A DNA stretch of 64,000 nt from Lentzea californiensis (GTDB lineage: Bacteria > Actinomycetota > Actinomycetes > Mycobacteriales > Pseudonocardiaceae). Made by a program: the position numbers and the translations under genes. The notes beneath the pieces were generated by a model that did not search any database, had not been told where the DNA came from, and saw only the letters and a list, made by a program, of their open reading frames with translations. Position 1 is the stretch's first letter; every line of letters begins with the position of its first letter. Positions 54,085 through 63,189 of this stretch are shown one piece after another. Location of the stretch: NCBI RefSeq assembly GCF_024648825.1, contig NZ_JANBBE010000011.1:62001-126000 (forward strand), in the 5' to 3' direction.

Positions 54085-54117
54085 GTTCACACCCTTGAAC
54101 CATTGGTTTAGACCAGT
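54085..54117. promoter_or_regulatory. dre (DasR) site with adjacent GTTCAC palindrome, chitinase promoter
   Basis: ATTGGTTTAGACCAGT at 54102-54117 read on the other strand is ACTGGTCTAAACCAAT, agreeing with the DasR consensus ACTGGTCTAGACCACT at 14 of 16 positions. One base before it, GTTCAC-ACCC-TTGAAC (54085-54100) is a near-copy of the palindrome seen before GH88 and the alginate-lyase-like gene. The pair ends 44 bp before the chitinase ATG. Confidence 0.75.
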
Positions 54118-54161
54118 TAACGTGCCCTCCATCACGTACCCCTGCACGTGAACGGAGCACC

Positions 54162-55487
54162 ATGAAGAAATTTCGCTGGCAGATCCTGACCCTAGGTCTG
54201 GCGCTGGCCACCGTGGTCGGAGGCGTTGTCGCCGCGCCCGCGAGTGGCGCGTCGGGCGTGACGGCGGCGTTCACCAAGACCTCGGACTGGGGCAGCGGCT
54301 ACGAGGCCAAGTACACGGTCTCCAACAGCGGCGGGTCCGCGCTCACGTCGTGGACCGTCGAGTTCACGCTGCCGGGCGGGCAGTCGATCGCGTCGCTGTG
54401 GGACGGCAGCTACGGGGCGAACGGTCAGAACATCACCGTCCGCAACACCTGGAACGGCAGCGTGCCCGTCGGCGGCTCGGTGAGCTTCGGCTTCACCGTC
54501 AAGGGCTCCGGCGGAACCCCGTCCGGTTGCAAGGTCAACGGCGGTTCGTGCGACGGCACCGGCAACCCGCCGACCACGACCACCACCACCACGACGTCGA
54601 ACCCGCCGTTGCCCGGCACCGGCCGCGGCGCGCCCTACCTGTACCTGGGCTGGGGCAACCCGCAGAGCGCCACGCAGGTCATGAGCCAGACCGGCGTCAA
54701 GTGGTTCACCCTGGCGTTCGTCCTGTCCAGCGGTGGCTGCACCCCGTCGTGGGACGGCCAGCGCCCGCTGACCGGTGGCGCCGACCAGCAGGCGATCAAC
54801 GCCATCCGCGCGGCCGGCGGTGACATCGTGCCGTCGTTCGGTGGCTGGAGCGGCAACAAGCTGGGCCCGAACTGCTCGACCCCCGAGGCACTGGCCGGCG
54901 CGTACCAGCAGGTCATCAACGCCTACGGGCTCAAGGCCATCGACATCGACATCGAGAACACCGACGAGTTCGAGAACACCGTCGTGGCCGACCGGATCAT
55001 CACCGCCCTGCGGATCGTCAAGCAGAACAACCCGGGCATCCAGACGATCGTCACCTTCGGCACCTCGACCACCGGCCCGAACTTCTACGGCGCCCGGCTG
55101 ATCGACCAGGCCAAGGCGCTGAACGCGAACATCGACGTGTTCACGATCATGCCGTTCGACTTCAACAGCTCCAACATCCGCCAGGACACGATCAACGCGG
55201 CCACGGGGCTGAAGAACAAGCTCAAGTCGACCTTCGGCTGGAGCGACGCCGAGGCGTTCAAGCACGTCGGCATCTCGGGCATGAACGGCCTGTCGGACCA
55301 TCGCGAGCTGACCACGGCCGACGACTGGACCGCGATCCGCGACTGGTCGAAGTCCAACGGCCTCGGGCGACTGGCCTTCTGGTCGGTCAACCGCGACCGC
55401 GGTGGCTGCGACGGCCAGGTGTCCGCGAGCTGCTCCGGCATCCCGCAGTCCGAGCTGGAGTTCACGAAGATCACCGCCGGCTTCTAG
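54162..55487 (+). CDS. Secreted GH18 chitinase with CBM2
   Basis: 441 residues. Signal peptide to ~30, a CBM2-type cellulose/chitin-binding module (~31-125, VTAAFTKTSDWGSGYEAKYT; WTVEFTLPGGQSIASLWDG; Trp platforms), a Thr-rich linker, then GH18 (~150-441): IVPSFGGWSG and YGLKAIDIDIEN with the DxDxE acid, plus IDVFTIMPFDFN. It hydrolyses chitin outside the cell. The dre site upstream predicts GlcNAc-responsive control by DasR. Confidence 0.93.
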   Translation: MKKFRWQILTLGLALATVVGGVVAAPASGASGVTAAFTKTSDWGSGYEAKYTVSNSGGSALTSWTVEFTLPGGQSIASLWDGSYGANGQNITVRNTWNGSVPVGGSVSFGFTVKGSGGTPSGCKVNGGSCDGTGNPPTTTTTTTTSNPPLPGTGRGAPYLYLGWGNPQSATQVMSQTGVKWFTLAFVLSSGGCTPSWDGQRPLTGGADQQAINAIRAAGGDIVPSFGGWSGNKLGPNCSTPEALAGAYQQVINAYGLKAIDIDIENTDEFENTVVADRIITALRIVKQNNPGIQTIVTFGTSTTGPNFYGARLIDQAKALNANIDVFTIMPFDFNSSNIRQDTINAATGLKNKLKSTFGWSDAEAFKHVGISGMNGLSDHRELTTADDWTAIRDWSKSNGLGRLAFWSVNRDRGGCDGQVSASCSGIPQSELEFTKITAGF

Positions 55488-55496
55488 CCGACTACG

Positions 55497-55533
55497 GGCC
55501 GTCAGCGCCATTTAATCGGTGGCGCTGGCGGCC
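55497..55533 (+). terminator. Chitinase terminator
   Basis: A 14-bp stem with one mismatch (55497-55510 with 55520-55533) and an AT-rich nine-base loop, nine bases after the chitinase stop. Confidence 0.7.
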
Positions 55534-55641
55534 TAGTCTTGTCCTATGCGACGACGACATTGATCTTCAACTGATCTGACCCGAACCGCGACGGCGTGGG
55601 CGTGGTGTTCGCACCTCATCCCGATCTACGCGCTGTACGCG

Positions 55642-56658
55642 TTGCTCTTCGCCGACAGCGGGCTGTCGGACGCCTCCATCTCGGTGCTGCTCGCGATCTG
55701 GTCGCTGACCTCGGTCGTGTTCGAGGTGCCGTCGGGCGCGCTCGCGGACCGCTTCTCGCGGCGGGGCTGCCTGGTCGCCTCCGGTGTGCTGCAGGCCTTC
55801 GGGTACGCGGCCTGGGTGCTGTTCCCGTCGTTCTGGGGATTCGCGGCCGGCTTCGTGCTGTGGGGCCTGGGCGGCACGCTGCAGTCCGGTGCCTTCGAGG
55901 CCCTGCTCTACGACGGGCTGGCGGCCAACGGCGACGAGAACCGGTACGGACGGCTCAACGCCCGCGTCGACACCATCGAGCTGATCGCCCAGGTTCCTGT
56001 CGCGGTCGTCGCCACGGCGTTGTTCTCGTTCGGTGGCTACGAGCTGGCCGGTTGGGCATCGGTCGCGATGTGCCTCGCGTCGTCGGTGATCGCGCTGCGG
56101 TTCCCGGAACCGGAACGCGACGACGAGGACGACGACGAACTCGGATACCTCGCGACGCTGAAGACCGGCCTGCGCGCGTCCGTGCCGATCAAACGCGCCG
56201 TGCTCGCGGTGGCTCTGGTGTACTCGATCGACGCGTTCGAGGAGTACTTCACGCTGCTGGCGCAGGACTGGAGCGTGCCGACGGTGTGGGTCCCGATGGC
56301 GACGATAGGCGTGCCGTTGACGGGTGCCGCCGGTGCCTCGCTCGCCGGCCGGTTGCCGTTCCGCGGCTGGGTGCTGTTCGCCTCGGGTGCGACGCTGATC
56401 GCGGCGGCACTGCTGGCCGTGCCGCTCGCGATCATCCTCTTGGGACTGTTCTACGGCCTGTACCGGTTCGTGCTGGTGCACGTGGAGACCGAGCTGCAGC
56501 ACCGGATCGAGTCCGACGCCCGTGCCACGGTTACCTCCGTGGCCGCGATCGGTTCGGAGTTCGTGGCGTTCGCGGTCTACGGACTGTGGGTGCTGGGCTC
56601 GGCCTTCGCCATCGGCGTGATGGTCCTGGTGGTGGCGCTGGTGATCTGGCGCCGATAA
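55642..56658 (+). CDS. MFS transporter, N-terminus possibly broken by TGA
   Basis: 338 residues from TTG 55642. It is a major facilitator: GALADRFSRRGCLVASGVLQ (loop 2-3 signature) and about ten remaining helices. Homologous sequence continues upstream in frame (TATAWAWCSHLIPIYALYAL, the first helix) to an ATG at 55546, but codon 6 of that frame is TGA (55561-55563). Either the gene is disrupted, or it starts at a non-standard codon such as CTG 55576. Substrate unknown. Confidence 0.75.
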   Translation: MLFADSGLSDASISVLLAIWSLTSVVFEVPSGALADRFSRRGCLVASGVLQAFGYAAWVLFPSFWGFAAGFVLWGLGGTLQSGAFEALLYDGLAANGDENRYGRLNARVDTIELIAQVPVAVVATALFSFGGYELAGWASVAMCLASSVIALRFPEPERDDEDDDELGYLATLKTGLRASVPIKRAVLAVALVYSIDAFEEYFTLLAQDWSVPTVWVPMATIGVPLTGAAGASLAGRLPFRGWVLFASGATLIAAALLAVPLAIILLGLFYGLYRFVLVHVETELQHRIESDARATVTSVAAIGSEFVAFAVYGLWVLGSAFAIGVMVLVVALVIWRR

Positions 56659-56665
56659 GACGATT

Positions 56666-57622
56666 TCAGTGAGGAAGCGCGCGCATCGGGCGGCGTTCGT
56701 CGTTGGTCTCGCGGTAGTCCTCGATCGCGAGCGCCACGTCGAACGCCGTCCGCGTCTTCTCCAGCGCGGGCAGGTAGTGCACGCCGCGGGCCAGCGCGTC
56801 GAGGTCGACGCTGAAGTACACGCCCATCAACGGGTTCACGAACAGCTCGCTGCCCTCGGTGCGCCTGGTGAACTGCACGTTCCCGAACTCGCCCCTGAGC
56901 GAGGCCGCGATCTGGCCGTTCACGATGCTCGGCGACAACGGTGTCGCGTCCTGCGCCTGCTGGACGGCGGTCGTGTAGGCGCGGGCCTCAAAGCTGTCCG
57001 ACGGGATCGACAGCGCGCCGAGGTACGCCCCCTGCCTGTCCAGCGCCGCCAGGTTCTCCAGCACGTGCGCGTGGCACACGCCGTGGTGCGCGTCGATGCC
57101 GAACCCCAGGCTGGTCACGACCTTCACCACGCCGTCGATGCCCGCGGCCGCGGCGAGGCTCGTCATGTCCTCGGTCGGCGTGCCGAGGTGCTGTTCGTCG
57201 CCGCGCAGCAGGATGTCCGTGCCGCCGTCGACGAGCACGACCGCGTCGACGGAGTGCTTCTCGATGATCGTGCGGTACGCCCGGCGCAACGGCCGCACGC
57301 CCGTGCGCGGGAACGCGTAGACGGTGTCGCCGAGGAACCGCGCGAGCTCGCGTTCGGGGAAGTACACGTCCTCGCCGGAGGTCTCCGGTGCGACGGCGGC
57401 GAGCCCGGGCTCGAGCCACGCGTCGAGGTCGAGGCGCTCCAGGTCGCTGAAGCTGAGGCTGGCGTAGTGCACCCGCTTGCCCTGCTCGCGCAGCGCGACG
57501 CCGAGCGGGATGCCCGCGAACACGTCGAAGCCGCCGCCCGCCCCGGCGATCAGGACGTTCCGTGCTTCGTGGAGCCTGGCGAAGAGCGGCGGTGTGGCAA
57601 GGCTGAACACACCGCCGACCAT
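56666..57622 (-). CDS. DUF1152 family protein
   Basis: 318 residues from ATG 57622 (GTG 57610 possible). It opens with an NAD-like loop (VLIAGAGGGFDVFAGIPLG) and keeps the DUF1152 blocks VDAVVLVDGGTDILLRGDE, TEDMTSLAAA and GFGIDAHHGVCHAHVLENLA. The family is cytoplasmic and uncharacterised. Its 5' end overlaps the LLM oxidoreductase gene by 73 bp, and converges on the MFS gene 7 bp away. Confidence 0.85.
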   Translation of the reverse strand: MVGGVFSLATPPLFARLHEARNVLIAGAGGGFDVFAGIPLGVALREQGKRVHYASLSFSDLERLDLDAWLEPGLAAVAPETSGEDVYFPERELARFLGDTVYAFPRTGVRPLRRAYRTIIEKHSVDAVVLVDGGTDILLRGDEQHLGTPTEDMTSLAAAAGIDGVVKVVTSLGFGIDAHHGVCHAHVLENLAALDRQGAYLGALSIPSDSFEARAYTTAVQQAQDATPLSPSIVNGQIAASLRGEFGNVQFTRRTEGSELFVNPLMGVYFSVDLDALARGVHYLPALEKTRTAFDVALAIEDYRETNDERRPMRALPH

Positions 57623-58248
57623 AGCTCTTCGACGTCCGCGGGACCGCTGACTTTCACCAGCAGGCGGTCGGGTGCGCAGGCCAGGCCCTCGTCCAGGTCC
57701 TCGGCGAGCACGCCGATCCTGGGGTGCGCCGCCTGGTCGCGGTACCGGCCGACGTGCTCGGTCCGGCCGGCGAACACGAACAGTCCGTCGTCGTGCTCCG
57801 CCGCCAGATCGGCGATCTCGGGCGAACGCGTGCAGGCGTGCCAGACGTAGGGCCTGCCCGGCCACGAGGATCTGAACGCGGCGTAGTGCTCGATCGTCAG
57901 CGGCACGCTGTACTCGATCTCCCGGCCGAACCAGCCGAACACCTTCGCGGTGTTGCCCCGCCCGAGCACCAGATCGGTCCTGCCGGGGGCGAGGAGGGCG
58001 AGCGTCGCGTACTCGGCGGCGAGCCGGGCGGGGTCGTTCGTGGTGATCAGCGTGGTGGCGGTGGAGAGCCGCAGGGTCGTCCTCGCCGCGATGTGCGCCA
58101 GGAGCGTGGCGGGAGAGGACGAGTTGTAGGGCGGGTTGTGGTGCTCGCCGACCGCGAAGACGTCGAAACCCGCTTCGTCGGCCGCGACCGCCAGCGCGAC
58201 CATCCCGGCCGGTTCGAGGTCACCCGCCGTGAACACGCCGATCTGCAC
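57550..58248 (-). CDS. Short LLM-class flavin-dependent oxidoreductase
   Basis: 232 residues. Luciferase-like start (QIGVFTAGD), VFAVGEHHNPPYNSSSPATLLAHIAARTTL-type strand and LAPGRTDLVLGRGNT. The family is usually 300-350 residues; here the C-terminal third is missing or replaced by a Ser/His-rich tail lying over the DUF1152 start. It may be a truncated enzyme. It overlaps the NmrA gene by 29 bp, so the three genes form one unit. Confidence 0.8.
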   Translation of the reverse strand: MQIGVFTAGDLEPAGMVALAVAADEAGFDVFAVGEHHNPPYNSSSPATLLAHIAARTTLRLSTATTLITTNDPARLAAEYATLALLAPGRTDLVLGRGNTAKVFGWFGREIEYSVPLTIEHYAAFRSSWPGRPYVWHACTRSPEIADLAAEHDDGLFVFAGRTEHVGRYRDQAAHPRIGVLAEDLDEGLACAPDRLLVKVSGPADVEELWSAVCSALPHRRSSPGSTKHGTS

Positions 58249-59020
58249 GGCGTCCAGTGTCCTCCAGGAACTCCGCGAAGGTGCGCAGGCCGGGGTGCAG
58301 AGCGCGCAGGGCCTCGATGTCGACGTCCGGTTCGGCGCCGCTGGTGAACACCTTCCGCAGCTCCGGATCGTCCACCTGGAACTGTTCGTACTCCAGGCCC
58401 ATCAGCCCGGCGATCTCCACGGGCGTCAGCAGGTCCCCGGCGAGCGTCAGCGACGAGCCGATGAACCGGGCGGGATCGGCGAGGACCCGCGCGGCGATCG
58501 CGCCGATGTCGTCCACCGCGACCAGGTGGTAGCGGACCGACGGGTGCAGCAGGTGGGTGAGCTTGGGCAGGCCGGGCGCGTACAGGCCGTCCATGAACGT
58601 CGTCGGCCGCAGCACGGTCGCGGGCAGGCCGATGTCCGCGATGTGCCGCTCGACCTCCCACTTGCTGTCGAACGACGCGACGCCGGTCTCCTCGACGGCC
58701 TGCACCAGCGACGCGTACACGAGGTGCGCGACGCCGGCGGCCAGCGCGGCGTCGGCGACGTTGCGACCCCACCGGGTCTCCACGGCGGGGGAGTAGCCCC
58801 GCGGCGCTCGGGGGTCGTGCGGCGCGGGCTGCACGCTGAACACCGCGTCGGCACCGGAGAAGGCCCGCGCGAGCGACTCCGGCGAGTCCTGGTCGGCCAC
58901 CGTGCCGCCGGGGACCCCGGGGTCGCGGGTCACCGCGCGGACGTCCCAGCCCGCCGCGACGAGGTGCCGGGCGACGGCACCGCCCTGCTTGCCGGTCGCT
59001 CCGAGCACCGCCGCGATCAT
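58220..59020 (-). CDS. NmrA-like NAD(P)-binding protein
   Basis: 266 residues. Rossmann start IAAVLGATGKQGGAVARHLVAAGWDVRAVTRD is the NmrA/HSCARG signature, followed by ADAVFSVQPAP, VAHLVYASLVQAVEETG and LPATVLRPTTFMDGLY. The usual catalytic YxxxK of SDRs is absent, so it is probably a redox-sensing or atypical SDR protein. First gene of the NmrA-LLM-DUF1152 unit. Confidence 0.9.
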   Translation of the reverse strand: MIAAVLGATGKQGGAVARHLVAAGWDVRAVTRDPGVPGGTVADQDSPESLARAFSGADAVFSVQPAPHDPRAPRGYSPAVETRWGRNVADAALAAGVAHLVYASLVQAVEETGVASFDSKWEVERHIADIGLPATVLRPTTFMDGLYAPGLPKLTHLLHPSVRYHLVAVDDIGAIAARVLADPARFIGSSLTLAGDLLTPVEIAGLMGLEYEQFQVDDPELRKVFTSGAEPDVDIEALRALHPGLRTFAEFLEDTGRRADRRVHGG

Positions 59021-59163
59021 TCTGCCCCCAGAAGGTTTTCTACAGGACTATCACGAATCCGGGGCGCGGTGCCGCCACCTGGCCGATTCCATCAGCCCGG
59101 GCGTAACGCCAGGATCTTCCGAACAGATCACACTGCACAAGCTGGACACCTGCGGAGGCCACC

Positions 59164-60018
59164 GTGCTAGTCGTACAGATCTTCCTGCCGCTGGCACTGG
59201 GCCTGGTGATGTTCGGACTCGGACTCACGCTCACCACCGACGACTTCGCCAGGGTCGCCAAGTACCCCAAGGCCGCGGTCATCGCGCTGGTCTGCCAGGT
59301 GATCATCCTGCCCGCGATCTGCCTCGGGCTCGTGCTCGCGTTCGGGCTCAAGGGCGTGCTCGCGGTCGGCATGATGCTGCTCGTCGCGTCGCCGGGCGGC
59401 ACGTCGGCGAACCTCTTCAGCCACCTCGCCGGCGGGGACGTGGCCCTCAACATCACGCTCACCGCGATCAACTCGGTGCTCGCGGTGTTCACGCTGCCGT
59501 TGGTCGTCGGCCTGAGCATGGCGCACTTCATGGCGGACAACGCCGAGGTCGGGCTGCAGCCGGCGAAGTTCGTGCAGGTGTTCGCGATCGTCCTGGTGCC
59601 GGTGGTGATCGGCATGCTGGTGCGCCGCAGGTTCGAGGCCTGGGCGCTGCGCATGAACGACCCGGTGCGCATCGCGTCCGTCGTGGTGCTGGTGCTCGTC
59701 ATCATCGCCGCGATCGCGCAGGCCTACCAGCAGCTGATCGACAACATCGCGACGCTCGGCCCGGTGGCGTTGCTGCTGAGCATCTTCAGCCTGCTGATCG
59801 GCTACTACGTGCCCAAGGCGTTCCACGTCGAACGCAAGCAGGCGATCGCCAGCGCGATGGAGATCGGCATCCACAACGCCACGATCGCGATCACGCTGGC
59901 GCTGACCGTGCTCAACGACGAGACGATGGCGATCCCGCCCGCCGTGTACGGCGTGCTGATGTACCTGCCGGCCGCGGTGGCGGCACGGTTGTTGGCGCGG
60001 AACAAAGCCGTGGTCTAA
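59164..60018 (+). CDS. BASS-family transporter (bile acid:sodium symporter-like)
   Basis: 284 residues from GTG 59164. About nine to ten transmembrane helices; FGLGLTLTTDDFARVAKYPKA, LLVASPGGTSANLFSHLAGGDVALNI and MEIGIHNATIAITLAL (the crossover and sodium-site motifs) are characteristic of BASS proteins. Imports an organic anion with sodium; physiological substrate unknown. Followed 33 bp later by the esterase gene. Confidence 0.92.
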   Translation: MLVVQIFLPLALGLVMFGLGLTLTTDDFARVAKYPKAAVIALVCQVIILPAICLGLVLAFGLKGVLAVGMMLLVASPGGTSANLFSHLAGGDVALNITLTAINSVLAVFTLPLVVGLSMAHFMADNAEVGLQPAKFVQVFAIVLVPVVIGMLVRRRFEAWALRMNDPVRIASVVVLVLVIIAAIAQAYQQLIDNIATLGPVALLLSIFSLLIGYYVPKAFHVERKQAIASAMEIGIHNATIAITLALTVLNDETMAIPPAVYGVLMYLPAAVAARLLARNKAVV

Positions 60019-60051
60019 AGCGGTTGCGGCGCGGGCTAGGTTGATCGTGAC

Positions 60052-61488
60052 ATGCGTTCAACCACAACCCTTTTGATGGCGGCCGTACTCGTTGCCGCAA
60101 CCGCCGTTCCCGCCCACGCCGCGGGAACCGTCCGCACTGACACCGGATTCGTGTCAGGAACCACCGCCGAGGCCCTGCGCACGTTCCAGGGCATCCCGTT
60201 CGCCGCCCCGCCGACCGGGGAGAACCGCTGGCGCGATCCGCAGCCCGCGAAGCCCTGGCAGGGCGTTCGGAAAGCAGACAGGCCCGGTCCTCGCTGCGAG
60301 TCCGGCGAAGACTGCCTGTACCTCAACGTCACAACGCCGGTGAAAGCAGCGAACCGCCCGGTCCTGGTGTGGATCCACGGCGGCAGCTTCACCAGCGGCG
60401 CCGGGTCCGACTACGGCGCAGACCAGTTGGCGCGCAACGGTTCCGTCGTCGTCACGATCAACTACCGCCTCGGCGCGTTCGGGTACTTCGGCTTCCCGGG
60501 ACTCGCCGGATCGGGCGCGTTCGGCCTGCGCGACCAGCAGGCCGCGCTCGAATGGGTCCAGCGCAACATCCGGCAGTTCGGCGGCGACCCGCACAACGTC
60601 ACGCTGTTCGGAGCGTCGGCGGGCGGCCTGTCGACGTGCGCGCAGCTGACCACGCCGAGGACGCGCGGCCTGTTCCACCGGGCGATCATCCAAAGTGGAC
60701 CCTGCCAGTTCGCTCTCCCGGCCGGGGAGGACAACGTCCAGCACACCTGGGTCAAGCGCGAAGACGTCGAACGAGCCGGTGCCCAAACGTCGGGCTGCGC
60801 TGACGTCGCGTGCCTGCGCCGGCTCACGGTCGAGCAGGTCACCGCGTTGACACCGCAGTTCTCGTCGCCGGCCTACGGCACGGAAGCGTTGCCGGAGAAC
60901 CCGATCACGGCGCTGCGGGAAGGCCGCTTCCACAAGATCCCGGTGCTCGCGGGCACCACACGCGACGAGTTCTCGGTGTTCGCCGCGATGTTCTACCCAC
61001 CGCTCGACGCCGCCGGGTACGAACAGGCGTTGGCCGACGGCTTCGGCGCGGCCAAGGCGCAGCGGATCCTGGCCGCCTACCCGCCGCGCGGTGGTGATGA
61101 ACGAGTGCCGCTCTCCGCGGCGCTCTCGGCGATGACCTCGGCCTGCCCCACCGCCGAGCTGCGTGCGCAGACGCGCGCGTTCGGCTACGAGTTCGCCGAA
61201 CCCGAGCCGCCGATGATCTTCCCGGGCATGCCGGACTTCCCGTACGGCGCGTACCACGGCTCGGAGCTGCCGTTCCTGATGCGGTACGCCGGTGTCGAGC
61301 TCGCCGGGAAGCAGCAGCAGCTCTCCGACGAGATGGTGGGGGCGTGGACCCGGTTCGCGAGGACCGGACATCCCGGCTGGTCACGCCGGGACGTCCGGAC
61401 CTTCGCGACCGAACAGGTCGCACCGGCGGACCACCGGTGCGACCTCTGGGCTAGTGTCCTGCGCCGGAAATTCGTCATCAAAGTATGA
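60052..61488 (+). CDS. Secreted type B carboxylesterase
   Basis: 478 residues with a Sec leader (LLMAAVLVAATAVPAHA-AG). Alpha/beta-hydrolase of the carboxylesterase B family: FQGIPFAAPPTGENRW, EDCLYLNV, the oxyanion strand VLVWIHGGSFTSGAG, nucleophile elbow LFGASAGGLS, acid in GTTRDEFSVF and His in YGAYHGSELPF. Four or more Cys suggest disulfides (CESGEDCL). It hydrolyses extracellular esters. It shares orientation with the BASS gene and may release the transported acid. Confidence 0.92.
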   Translation: MRSTTTLLMAAVLVAATAVPAHAAGTVRTDTGFVSGTTAEALRTFQGIPFAAPPTGENRWRDPQPAKPWQGVRKADRPGPRCESGEDCLYLNVTTPVKAANRPVLVWIHGGSFTSGAGSDYGADQLARNGSVVVTINYRLGAFGYFGFPGLAGSGAFGLRDQQAALEWVQRNIRQFGGDPHNVTLFGASAGGLSTCAQLTTPRTRGLFHRAIIQSGPCQFALPAGEDNVQHTWVKREDVERAGAQTSGCADVACLRRLTVEQVTALTPQFSSPAYGTEALPENPITALREGRFHKIPVLAGTTRDEFSVFAAMFYPPLDAAGYEQALADGFGAAKAQRILAAYPPRGGDERVPLSAALSAMTSACPTAELRAQTRAFGYEFAEPEPPMIFPGMPDFPYGAYHGSELPFLMRYAGVELAGKQQQLSDEMVGAWTRFARTGHPGWSRRDVRTFATEQVAPADHRCDLWASVLRRKFVIKV

Positions 61489-61490
61489 AG

Positions 61491-61545
61491 GTTGATGAGG
61501 GGAGCTTTCATCAACCTCAGGTTTGGGAAAGCTCCCCTCATCAAC
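61491..61545. terminator. Hairpin terminator with alternative fold
   Basis: An 18-bp perfect stem (61491-61508 with 61528-61545) follows the esterase stop. A competing 9-bp stem (61489-61497 with 61509-61517) uses the same left arm, so two exclusive folds are possible. Confidence 0.7.
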
Positions 61546-61577
61546 GTCGCGGGGCCTCAGCCACGCCGTCATCAACT

Positions 61578-61628
61578 GCACGCGGGGCGCTTTCGTGCGC
61601 TCCACGCGCACGAAAGCGCCCCGCGTGC
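61578..61628. terminator. Strong hairpin terminator of M28 peptidase gene
   Basis: A perfect 22-bp stem (61578-61599 with 61607-61628) with a seven-base loop, 46 bp past the leftward peptidase stop. Confidence 0.85.
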
Positions 61629-61674
61629 GGCACAAACGGCAGGGACTTCAGCGGCGGACTTCCGGCGTAGGGCA

Positions 61675-63189
61675 CTAGCTGACGGAACCCCGCGGCGCGC
61701 GTCCGTGCGACTTGCCGGGCGCGCGCACGCCGTTCACCGTCGAGGTGTCGAACGCGAACGTGATCACCGCGGTGGCGATCGCGTCGGCGTTGACGTCCAG
61801 GGCGGTCAGGTTCAGGTTCGACCTGGTGTCGCACGGCTGGTGGTAGCACGGGTCGAACGCGATGCCCGCGGTGCCGCCGTACTTCGCCGCCTGCTCGGCC
61901 GACTTCACGTCCTCGGCACCGGTGAACAGACCACCCGCCGGGATGTCGACCGCGATGAACGGCCCGTAGTCCGACCGTCCGGAGAAGTCCGTGTCCTCCG
62001 ACGGCAGACCCCGGTCGGCGTAGAACTTCTCGAAGACGTCCTCGATCTGCGCCGACCCCGGCGGGATCGGCACGGGCGCCGTACCGCTCGAGTCGTCACC
62101 GTCGTAGACGCCGAAGAAGTGGTTCGGCGAGCCGACCATGTCGAAGTTCAGGTACAGCGCGATCTCGTCCTGCCCGGCCTGCGGCAGCGCGGCGACGTAG
62201 TGCTCGGACCCGAGCAGGCCCTCCTCCTCGGCACCCCACCAGGCGAAGCGGACCTTCGCGTTGGTCTTGACGCCCTTCAGGTGGATCGCGGTCTCCAGCA
62301 ACGCCGCCGTGCCGCTGCCGTTGTCGTTGATGCCGGGCCCGTCCTGCACGCTGTCGAGGTGCGCGCCGGCCATGACGACGTTGTTCGCGTCGCCGTCACG
62401 GGACTCGGCGAACACGTTCCACGTCTTGCGCGTCTCCTCGGTGAAGTCGACCTTCACCCGGACCGTTGTGTTCGGCGAGAGCAGGACGAGCTCCGCGCCG
62501 ACGGCGTAGGTCGCGAACACCACGGGGATCGCGAGGCCCGGGGTGGGGCCGACCGGTGTGGTCAGGCCGGTGCGGCCGGGCTGTCCCTCGTTGAACAGGA
62601 CGACCGCGGCCGCACCCGCGGCCTGCGCGTTCAACGCCTTGACGTTGAACCCGCACGAGCCGCGCTGCAGCAGGGCGATGCGGCCGGGGGTGAACCCGGC
62701 GAAGTCGGCGGCCTCGCAGCCGCTGGTGCTCGTGTTCTCCACAGGGGCGGGCGGGACGACCACGTCGACGGGCTGGACGACGCCGGTGACGTCCCCCTCG
62801 AACGTCGGCGTGAACCCGTTGCGGGTGAACTCGCTGTCCCGCTGGAAGATCCGCGGGACCGGCGCGACGCGGTCGAGCCGTGAGTCGTCCTCCACGTACG
62901 GGAAGTCGAACTCCTGCACGCTCGGCAGGTAGCCGGCCGCGGTCAGCTGGGAGACCACGTAGTTCACCGACGCCTGGTATCCAGGACGTCCGGCCGCGCG
63001 GTCGCCGTGGGTGTCCGCGATGGACTGGAACGCGTCGAGATGCCGCAGGACGCCGTTCAGCGTGACGGCCTTGGTGAGCTTCGCAGGGGAGTTGTTGGTG
63101 GGATCGGCGAGTGCCCGTCCGGTCACGGCCAGTGGTAGAACCAGGGCCAGGACCGCGAACAGCGCCAAGCGCCGAGGACGTTGGACCAT
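61675..63189 (-). CDS. Secreted M28 family aminopeptidase with PA domain
   Basis: 504 residues from ATG 63189 (GGAGG seven bases before). Signal peptide (LALFAVLALVLPLAVTGRALA). A protease-associated domain (~135-235, GRIALLQRGSCGFNVKALNA) is inserted before the catalytic di-zinc domain: VVMAGAHLDSV, GINDNGSGTAALLE, FAWWGAEEEGLLGSEHY, LYLNFDMVG and FDPCYHQPCDT supply the usual His/Asp/Glu ligands. It removes N-terminal residues from extracellular peptides. Confidence 0.94.
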   Translation of the reverse strand: MVQRPRRLALFAVLALVLPLAVTGRALADPTNNSPAKLTKAVTLNGVLRHLDAFQSIADTHGDRAAGRPGYQASVNYVVSQLTAAGYLPSVQEFDFPYVEDDSRLDRVAPVPRIFQRDSEFTRNGFTPTFEGDVTGVVQPVDVVVPPAPVENTSTSGCEAADFAGFTPGRIALLQRGSCGFNVKALNAQAAGAAAVVLFNEGQPGRTGLTTPVGPTPGLAIPVVFATYAVGAELVLLSPNTTVRVKVDFTEETRKTWNVFAESRDGDANNVVMAGAHLDSVQDGPGINDNGSGTAALLETAIHLKGVKTNAKVRFAWWGAEEEGLLGSEHYVAALPQAGQDEIALYLNFDMVGSPNHFFGVYDGDDSSGTAPVPIPPGSAQIEDVFEKFYADRGLPSEDTDFSGRSDYGPFIAVDIPAGGLFTGAEDVKSAEQAAKYGGTAGIAFDPCYHQPCDTRSNLNLTALDVNADAIATAVITFAFDTSTVNGVRAPGKSHGRAPRGSVS

